64,000 bases of DNA from assembly GCA_902595635.1 (NCBI GenBank), contig CACJQT010000001.1:1-64000 (forward strand), written 5' to 3'. Below the pieces are notes generated by a model. The model was not told the DNA's origin and did not search any database. It saw only the letters and a list, made by a program, of their open reading frames with translations. Of the stretch, positions 58,438 through 64,000 are shown piece by piece (position 1 is the stretch's first letter; every line of letters starts with the position of its first letter). Position numbers and translations under genes: made by a program. This stretch comes from an uncultured Pelagibacteraceae bacterium (GTDB taxonomy: Bacteria > Pseudomonadota > Alphaproteobacteria > Pelagibacterales > Pelagibacteraceae).

Positions 58438-58713
58438 ATGGATGAAGACCAGTTTAAAACTCGCCTAAAAATTGCAAAAAATAAAACCGATAAAGACAAA
58501 AAATCTGAAAAGGAAAATAAAGGCTCAAGTATGGGATCAGCCTTCAAAATGAGCACGGAATTGGTATCTGCAGTGGCTGTTGGGACAATTATTGGGTTTA
58601 TTTTAGACAATTGGTTTGGTACTAAACCCTGGTTAATTTTAATATTTTTTTTTATTGGTGTAGTAGCTGGAATTATGAACGTTATTAGATCAGCAAAAAA
58701 AATGCAAAAATAG
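58438..58713 (+). CDS. atpI: ATP synthase accessory protein AtpI
   Basis: A 91-residue protein with a charged N-terminus and two membrane helices (about 42-58 and 63-82). It is similar to AtpI/AtpZ, which helps assemble the c-ring or bring in Mg2+. The pattern GSAFKMSTELVSAVAVGTIIG and LDNWFGTKPWLILIFFFIGVVAGIMNV is typical. It is the first gene of the Fo operon, 2 nt after the smc stop, so no separate promoter is obvious. Confidence 0.9.
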   Translation: MDEDQFKTRLKIAKNKTDKDKKSEKENKGSSMGSAFKMSTELVSAVAVGTIIGFILDNWFGTKPWLILIFFFIGVVAGIMNVIRSAKKMQK

Positions 58714-58720
58714 TAGGCAA

Positions 58721-59452
58721 ATGGCAGCAAATCCAATGTACCAATTCAACGTGTACCGAATTGGTCCAGAAATTAAAATAAATAACATAGATATTTCATT
58801 CACAAATGCGAGTTTGTTTATGGTCATAAGTTCACTAGCAATATTAATTATTTTTAACTTAGGCACGAAGAGATCTATCATACCAAATAAAATTCAATTA
58901 CTTGCGGAACTCAGTTACTCTTTTATTTCAAAAATGATAAGTGATACAGCTGGATCGAAAGCTAAGCCTTACTTTTCTTTCATATTTTCTTTATTCATGT
59001 TTGTTTTATTTTGTAACATGTTTGGGATGATACCATACTCTTTTACTGTCACTAGCCACATCATTGTAACTTTTGTATTAGCAGCATTTATATTTATAGG
59101 AGTAACAATAATTGGATTTATTAAACATGGACTTGGATACTTAAAACTTTTTGTGCCAAGTGGAGTTCCAATGGTTTTATTGCCATTAATAGTTGTTATA
59201 GAAATAATTTCATACTTAAGTAGACCAATTAGTTTATCAGTTAGATTGTTTGCAAATATGATGGCAGGCCATACGATGATGAAAGTTTTTGGAGGTTTCG
59301 TAGTTAGCTTAGGAATTGTTGGGGGCTGGCTACCACTAGGTTTTTCAGTTGCATTAACAGGTTTGGAGATATTAGTTGCTTTTCTTCAAGCATATGTATT
59401 TGCAATTTTAACATGTATCTATTTGAATGATGCATTAAATTTACACCATTAA
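58721..59452 (+). CDS. atpB: ATP synthase Fo subunit a
   Basis: Membrane stator subunit forming the two proton half-channels against the c-ring. The 243 residues span about six helices. The essential arginine lies in ISLSVRLFANMMAGHTMMKVF near 168-188. ALTGLEILVAFLQAYVFAILTCIYL near 210 is the last conserved helix. Standard length for proteobacteria. It lies 7 nt after atpI and 19 nt before atpE. Confidence 0.98.
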   Translation: MAANPMYQFNVYRIGPEIKINNIDISFTNASLFMVISSLAILIIFNLGTKRSIIPNKIQLLAELSYSFISKMISDTAGSKAKPYFSFIFSLFMFVLFCNMFGMIPYSFTVTSHIIVTFVLAAFIFIGVTIIGFIKHGLGYLKLFVPSGVPMVLLPLIVVIEIISYLSRPISLSVRLFANMMAGHTMMKVFGGFVVSLGIVGGWLPLGFSVALTGLEILVAFLQAYVFAILTCIYLNDALNLHH

Positions 59453-59459
59453 TTAACAT

Positions 59460-59466
59460 AAGGAGG
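59460..59466 (+). promoter_or_regulatory. Perfect Shine-Dalgarno site of atpE
   Basis: AAGGAGG lies 5 nt before the atpE ATG (59472). It is a full match to the anti-Shine-Dalgarno sequence, while most starts in this window have weak or no such site. Strong initiation fits the many c subunits needed per ATP synthase. Confidence 0.9.
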
Positions 59467-59471
59467 ATATA

Positions 59472-59699
59472 ATGGAATTAGAAGCAGCAAAAATGATAGG
59501 AGCAGGACTAGCAGCAATTGCACTTGCAGGTGCAGGAGTTGGAATTGGGATAATTTTTGGAAATTATCTTTCAGGTGCAATGAGAAATCCATCTGCAGCT
59601 CAAAAGCAGTTTCCAAACTTGCTATTAGGCTTTGCATTAGCGGAAGCGACTGGTTTATTTGGATTAGTTGTTGCATTAATTATTCTTTTCGCGTTTTAA
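59472..59699 (+). CDS. atpE: ATP synthase Fo subunit c
   Basis: Proteolipid that forms the rotating ring. Its 75 residues make two helices joined by the polar loop MRNPSAAQK (37-45). The first helix has a Gly/Ala-repeat, AGAGVGIGIIFG. The proton-binding carboxylate is E58 in LGFALAEATGLF. I see no polar residues suggesting a sodium site, so it is proton-coupled. It is preceded by a perfect ribosome-binding site. Confidence 0.98.
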   Translation: MELEAAKMIGAGLAAIALAGAGVGIGIIFGNYLSGAMRNPSAAQKQFPNLLLGFALAEATGLFGLVVALIILFAF

Positions 59700-59702
59700 T
59701 TA

Positions 59703-60293
59703 ATGTTGAAAAAGATAATTTTTCAATTTCTAGCTTTAAGTCTTATCTTTACTTATAGTGCTCAAAGCGCTGAGAGTGGAGGTATGCCCCAGCTTAATCC
59801 CGAGTTTTGGATATCTCAAATTTTTTGGTTAGTACTTACCTTTGGATTATTGTTTATAATTTTATCTAAGTTCATACTACCAAAGATTAGTAACAATCTT
59901 GAAACCAGAAAATCACAAATCTTAGAGAATATCGAAACTGCAGACAAGCAACGGGAAGAAACTGAAAAAAAAGTTAAAGAATTTGATAAAATTATCAATG
60001 ATACAAAAGTCGAAGCAAAAAATTATTTTAATAGTGAAAGACAAAAAGTTTTGGACGATATAAACAATAAAAGATTATCTTTAGAAAAGGATATCGAAAA
60101 AGAAATAATAAAAGCTGAAGAAGAAATAGACCAATTAAAAAAAACTTCTCAAGAGAAAGTTACTAAAATTGCAATTGAGACATCCTCCGATCTAGTTAAA
60201 CAATTAATTGGTGAAGATATAAATAAAAGTAGTCTTTCAGCCATAGTTGAAGATCTTTCTAAAAAAGAAATGGAAAAACATAATGGCATTTGA
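59703..60293 (+). CDS. atpF': ATP synthase Fo subunit b'
   Basis: One of the two unlike b-type peripheral-stalk subunits found in alphaproteobacteria and cyanobacteria. The 196 residues begin with a signal-like hydrophobic segment (1-20), then a membrane helix (about 37-56, IFWLVLTFGLLFIILSKFILP). A long charged coiled coil follows to the C-terminus. It follows atpE by 3 nt. Its last 11 nt overlap the start of atpF. Confidence 0.94.
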   Translation: MLKKIIFQFLALSLIFTYSAQSAESGGMPQLNPEFWISQIFWLVLTFGLLFIILSKFILPKISNNLETRKSQILENIETADKQREETEKKVKEFDKIINDTKVEAKNYFNSERQKVLDDINNKRLSLEKDIEKEIIKAEEEIDQLKKTSQEKVTKIAIETSSDLVKQLIGEDINKSSLSAIVEDLSKKEMEKHNGI

Positions 60294-60780
60294 TGCAACA
60301 TTTTGGGTAGCAGTATCTTTTGTAATATTTTTTGGGGCGCTGATTTATTTAAAAGTTCCACAAAACGTTAATAATTTATTAAGCAAAATGATAACTGATA
60401 TCAAAAATGAAATTGATGAAAGTGAAAAACTACGAGCTGAATCTAAAAGACTATTGGATGAGGCGCAAAAGAAGCTAGATACTGCAAAAATTGAGAGTGA
60501 AAAGATTATGCAGCAGTCAAAAGATGAAACTGAAAGATTTGTAATTGAAATGAATGACAAATTTCATAAATCAGCTGAACTCAAGAAAAGTCTAGCAGAA
60601 ACTAAAATCTCTCAAATGAAGGATAATGCCATTAAAGAAATTAAAGATACATCAATTAATATTGCTGTAGAATCTGTAAAAAAAATTATTACTACATCTG
60701 TTGATAAGTCTAAACTTGACAACTTGTTTAATAAAAATCTTGAAGAAACAAAGACAGAATTAAAGAAAATCAGTTCTTAA
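60283..60780 (+). CDS. atpF: ATP synthase Fo subunit b
   Basis: Second b-type stalk subunit: 165 residues from the ATG at 60283, with a short membrane helix (MAFDATFWVAVSFVIFFGALIY) and a long amphipathic coiled coil. An in-frame ATG at 60247 would add 12 basic residues ahead of the membrane helix, which the family does not have. Overlap with b' by 11 nt indicates coupled translation and equal dosage. It is the last Fo gene; F1 genes are not in the window. Confidence 0.94.
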   Translation: MAFDATFWVAVSFVIFFGALIYLKVPQNVNNLLSKMITDIKNEIDESEKLRAESKRLLDEAQKKLDTAKIESEKIMQQSKDETERFVIEMNDKFHKSAELKKSLAETKISQMKDNAIKEIKDTSINIAVESVKKIITTSVDKSKLDNLFNKNLEETKTELKKISS

Positions 60781-60828
60781 ACTAAGATAGTTTATTAAAT
60801 TTTATAAAAATAATGTAAATTAAGAAAT

Positions 60829-62286
60829 ATGAATTCCATTGTAATTGGATCAGGTTTTGGTGGTATGGCGGCAGCTCTTAGACTTCGAGCAAAGGGTCAT
60901 AAAGTTACTTTAATTGAAAAACAAAAAGATTTAGGTGGAAGAGCGAGAGTATTTAAAAGTAATGGGTTTACTTATGATGGTGGACCAACTGTAATAACTG
61001 CTCCTTATTTAATTTATGAAATTTTTAAACTTTTTAATAAAAATCCAGATGATTATATAAAAATAAAAGATTTGGATACTTGGTACAGATTTGTTTTCGA
61101 AGATGGAAGTCATTTTGATTATTCAGCTGATGAAAAGAAAATGGAAGAACAGATTGCAATAATTAATCATAAAGATGTTGTGGGTTACAGAAATTTACTT
61201 AAATTTACAAAAAAAATATTTGATAAGGGTTATTCAGAATTATCAGATGTGCCATTTGATAAACCTTCATTTATGTTTAAGCAAATTCCTGCGTTGCTAA
61301 GTTTAAAAAGCTATAAATCTGTTTATTCTTTGGTTAGTGGCTTTATTAAAAATGAAAAACTAAGAAGGCTATTTAGTATGCACCCATTATTGGTGGGTGG
61401 GAACCCTTTTACTACAACCTCTATATATGGATTAATTTTGTATTTAGAAAAAAAATGGGGAATTCATTATTCTATGGGTGGAACGGGACAAATCATAAAA
61501 GGTTTTGAGAAATTGATGTTAGAAGAAGATGTTACAATTATTAAAGGTAAAGAAGTTAAAAACTTGCTTACAGAAAATAAAAAGGTTGTCGGGGTTGTGA
61601 CAAGTGAAGATGAGGAAATTAAAGCAGATAACGTAGTTTGTAATGCAGATCCTCCAGGTGTTTATTCAAAAATGCTAAATAATCAAAAATATAACACCCT
61701 ATTTAATTGGAAGATAAATAGAATGGAATATTCAATGGGATTGTTTGTTTATTATTTTGGAACGAAGAAAAAATATGAAAATGTTGAACATCATACTATA
61801 AAGTTTGGCGATAAGTACAAAGAACACTTGGATGATATATTTGTAAACAAAAAATTAAATAATGATATTAGCTATTACCTACATAGACCTACCGCAACAG
61901 ATTCAAGTATGGCACCAAAAGACCATGATTGCTTTTATGTATTAGTACCTGTACCTAATAATAAATCAGGAATAAACTGGTCAATCGAAGGAGAGAATCT
62001 AAAAAAACTTGTGATAGATAAAATGGAAAAAAGTTTATTACCTAACTTAAGAGAAAATATTGTAGATGATTTTTATTTAACTCCTGATTATTTTGAGAAT
62101 GAATTAAACACAAAATATGGCTCTGGTTTTTCAATTCAGCCAAAATTTTCTCAATCAGCATACTTTAGATTTCATAATAAATCTGAGGTTTATGACGGTT
62201 TATATTTTGTTGGAGCGGGCACTCATCCTGGAGCTGGTGTTCCAGGGGTCCTATCATCCGCAAAGGTCTTAGATAAAATTTTGTAA
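60829..62286 (+). CDS. crtI: Phytoene desaturase
   Basis: FAD-dependent desaturase that converts colourless phytoene to lycopene. The 485 residues have the N-terminal dinucleotide motif VIGSGFGGMAAALRLRAKGHKV at 5-26, GGRARVFKSNGFTYDGGPTVI near 37-57, and the C-terminal bacterial-CrtI signature GLYFVGAGTHPGAGVPGVLSSAKV. It starts 48 nt after atpF and overlaps crtB by 1 nt. In SAR11 and other marine bacteria this pathway leads to beta-carotene and retinal for proteorhodopsin. Confidence 0.97.
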   Translation: MNSIVIGSGFGGMAAALRLRAKGHKVTLIEKQKDLGGRARVFKSNGFTYDGGPTVITAPYLIYEIFKLFNKNPDDYIKIKDLDTWYRFVFEDGSHFDYSADEKKMEEQIAIINHKDVVGYRNLLKFTKKIFDKGYSELSDVPFDKPSFMFKQIPALLSLKSYKSVYSLVSGFIKNEKLRRLFSMHPLLVGGNPFTTTSIYGLILYLEKKWGIHYSMGGTGQIIKGFEKLMLEEDVTIIKGKEVKNLLTENKKVVGVVTSEDEEIKADNVVCNADPPGVYSKMLNNQKYNTLFNWKINRMEYSMGLFVYYFGTKKKYENVEHHTIKFGDKYKEHLDDIFVNKKLNNDISYYLHRPTATDSSMAPKDHDCFYVLVPVPNNKSGINWSIEGENLKKLVIDKMEKSLLPNLRENIVDDFYLTPDYFENELNTKYGSGFSIQPKFSQSAYFRFHNKSEVYDGLYFVGAGTHPGAGVPGVLSSAKVLDKIL

Positions 62287-63137
62287 TGAATGAACAAAAT
62301 TATTTGTCGATATACGCTAAATCTTTTAATTGGGCAGGTTTCTTTTTACCAAAACAAGTCTATTCTGATTGCTCCAATTTGTACGATTTTTGCAGATACA
62401 TAGACAATATAGCAGATGAAAAAGGTGATCTTGATACGAAATTAAAAAATTTCAATACTTTCAAAGAAGATTTCAAATTAAAAAATGAAAATAACCAAAT
62501 AATTAAAAATATGTGGGCTTTAATAAATAAATTTGGAATATCACAAAAAATAATTGATGATTTATTCGATGGCGTAGAGGCTGATATAAAATCAAAAGTA
62601 GAAATCAACACTGACAAAGATCTATATGTTTATTCATATAGAGTGGCTGGAACAGTTGGATTAATGATGGCAAAAATTTTAAATGTCAAAGAAAGATCAG
62701 CACTTTTAGGAGCGATTGACTTAGGTATTGCAATGCAATTAACTAATATTTCAAGAGATGTTATTGAAGATGAAAGCAATAATAGGTTTTATATAAAAAA
62801 GAATTTTGATGAAATTAAAAGAATTCTAAAAATCGCTGACAAATTTTATAGTAATTCTTTTATATCAATTAAAAAAATTCCATTCTTTTTAAGATTTTCG
62901 ATTTTGGTTGCAAGACGAGTATATAGACAAATTGGAAATGAAATCTTAAAAAAAGGAAACTTAGAAAATTATAATAAATCAGGAAAAATTTATGTAAACA
63001 ATTTGGGAAAAGTCTTACATACAGTGCTATCTATTGGTGATTTAATTAAATTATATTTTGTAAAGGAAGATAAAAAACTTACAATAAAAGAGCATGAGAT
63101 AATAATGCAAGATATTGAGTATAATGAAAGATTTTGA
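62286..63137 (+). CDS. crtB: Phytoene synthase
   Basis: Condenses two geranylgeranyl diphosphates into phytoene. The 283 residues have both Asp-rich substrate-binding motifs: FCRYIDNIADEKGD near 32-45 and LTNISRDVIEDESNNRFYI near 152-170. VAGTVGLMMAKIL near 120 is also typical. Its start overlaps the crtI stop by 1 nt (TAATG), and its end overlaps crtY by 14 nt, so the three are one operon. Confidence 0.96.
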   Translation: MNEQNYLSIYAKSFNWAGFFLPKQVYSDCSNLYDFCRYIDNIADEKGDLDTKLKNFNTFKEDFKLKNENNQIIKNMWALINKFGISQKIIDDLFDGVEADIKSKVEINTDKDLYVYSYRVAGTVGLMMAKILNVKERSALLGAIDLGIAMQLTNISRDVIEDESNNRFYIKKNFDEIKRILKIADKFYSNSFISIKKIPFFLRFSILVARRVYRQIGNEILKKGNLENYNKSGKIYVNNLGKVLHTVLSIGDLIKLYFVKEDKKLTIKEHEIIMQDIEYNERF

Positions 63138-64000
63138 TTACATAATTATTGGAGGTGGCTGTGCAGGTTTAACATTGGCTTATGAGTTAGAGTATCACGA
63201 TAAACTTAAAAATAAGACTTTAGCAATTATTGAAAAAAGAGATGAATATAAAAGAGATAAAACTTGGTCATATTGGAAAACTGTACCTCACAAGTTTGAT
63301 GACTGTGTAAAAAAAAGATGGAAAGATTATACAATCAATTTTAAAGGAAATGTTGAATATAAAGATTGTAAAGAAACTCCTTACGAAAGTATTGATAGTG
63401 GACTATTCTACAAAAAAATTTTAAATAAAATCAATAAAAATCCTAATATTCAATTCTTTAAAGATATTAGTGAAGTTAATACAGAAAACGCAATTTTATT
63501 TAACAGTCTGCCAAATCTTGAGAATAAAGATTCTAATTTATGGCAACACTTTCAAGGTGTTGAGATTGAAACTGAAAAAGATTTTTTTGATGATCAAATA
63601 ATGAATTTAATGGACTTTGATTGCGATCAAAAAAAAAGCGTTCATTTTTTCTATACACTACCCTATTCAAAAAAATCAGCTTTAATTGAAACCACGTGGC
63701 TTTCAAAAATGGAAGATGATAGTGAAAAAGATTATGATAAACAAATTACTGATTACATAGAAAACACTTTAAAATTAAAAAAATATAAAATTAATTACAA
63801 AGAAGTTGGGGCCATACCATTATTTTATCCGAAATTTAAAAACGATAAAAATACGATTAATATCGGAACTGCTGGCGGTATGACGCGTTTGAGTACTGGC
63901 TATACTTTCCTAAATATTCAAGAACAAGCAGAATATATTACCCAAAATATTGATAGAATAACCCAAACTAGAGCTTTCAATATAAAAAATAAGTATAAGT
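63124..64000 (+). CDS. crtY: Lycopene beta-cyclase (partial, cut by the window end)
   Basis: Cyclises lycopene to beta-carotene. The frame opens with ATG at 63124 and runs without a stop to base 64000 (292 codons). Seen: the FAD-binding DYIIIGGGCAGLTLAYEL, the TWSYW motif near residue 49 typical of bacterial CrtY, SVHFFYTLPYS near 175, and GTAGGMTRLSTGYTF near 255. It overlaps crtB by 14 nt. The missing C-terminus should be about 80-100 residues. Expected neighbours beyond the edge (for example blh) cannot be seen. Confidence 0.94.
   Translation, partial: MKDFDYIIIGGGCAGLTLAYELEYHDKLKNKTLAIIEKRDEYKRDKTWSYWKTVPHKFDDCVKKRWKDYTINFKGNVEYKDCKETPYESIDSGLFYKKILNKINKNPNIQFFKDISEVNTENAILFNSLPNLENKDSNLWQHFQGVEIETEKDFFDDQIMNLMDFDCDQKKSVHFFYTLPYSKKSALIETTWLSKMEDDSEKDYDKQITDYIENTLKLKKYKINYKEVGAIPLFYPKFKNDKNTINIGTAGGMTRLSTGYTFLNIQEQAEYITQNIDRITQTRAFNIKNKYK

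Noticed and set aside
1-64000. CRISPR arrays, insertion sequences, prophage or integron features
   Set aside because: No direct-repeat arrays, transposase, integrase or phage genes were seen; all genes are core-type with matching composition.

Overview
The window is chromosomal DNA from a free-living, streamlined alphaproteobacterium, most likely of the SAR11 clade (Pelagibacterales). The evidence is very low GC with long A/T runs, Lys/Asn/Ile-rich proteins, and almost no spacer DNA. It also has alphaproteobacterial gene neighbourhoods (mutY-dciA-dsbA-smc, lgt-MidA-pgeF, ilvE-petP-petR, a split Fo operon with atpF'), CcrM, and carotenoid genes of the kind that feed retinal to proteorhodopsin. 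No mobile element, phage gene, CRISPR array or rRNA was seen. The only gap between proteins above 300 bp, besides rnpB, would be none.

Layout. 1-8.75 kb (minus strand) is a reordered division and wall cluster: mraZ, ftsZ, rsmH, ftsL, ftsI, a fused murE-murF, and mraY. MraZ-type operator repeats lie at its promoter, and rnpB and an AmpD-like amidase lie upstream. 10-12.5 kb holds mlaA-mlaC, a CIA30 protein and an unknown membrane protein. 12.5-17 kb (minus) runs yqeY, dnaG, rpoD, a very unusual tRNA-Val and tRNA-Ile2. 17-21.4 kb is carAB. 21.4-25.4 kb holds a 2OG-oxygenase-like protein, an ELM1-family protein, trxB, an epimerase and a PsiE protein. 25.4-33.3 kb holds an aminotransferase, uvrB, a pteridine-reductase-like SDR with folB, uvrC, pgsA and ilvE. 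33.3-36 kb is the PetP/PetR/EnvZ-like regulatory set. 36-42 kb is lgt, MidA, pgeF, prs, rplY, pth and ychF. 42-44.5 kb is petABC (cytochrome bc1). 44.5-50 kb holds trmL, hemF, greA and, on the other strand, a TPR protein, ispE, tRNA-Gln and cca. 50-54.8 kb holds a uracil-DNA glycosylase, rnhB, ccrM, an FAD monooxygenase and mutY. 54.8-58.4 kb is dciA, a DsbA-like protein and a short smc. 58.4-60.8 kb is the Fo part of ATP synthase. 60.8-64 kb is crtI, crtB and a crtY cut by the window edge.

How it works together. The genes are mostly core: wall and division, replication and repair, respiration and ATP synthesis, translation factors, and pyrimidine/arginine and folate precursors. Compaction is extreme: all eight convergent junctions overlap or are separated by at most 2 nt, and several divergent start codons are 0-21 nt apart. 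RNA genes are packed into operons (rpoD shares a base with tRNA-Val; tRNA-Gln ends 3 nt before the cca start).

The most interesting signals are: an Smc orthologue with no recognisable hinge domain; a ccrM promoter with a perfect inverted repeat carrying two GANTC sites in the spacer and -10; a tRNA-Val(GAC) whose D/T-loop elbow bases are all non-canonical; tRNA genes fused to mRNAs; and an mraZ-ftsZ gene order under an apparent MraZ operator.
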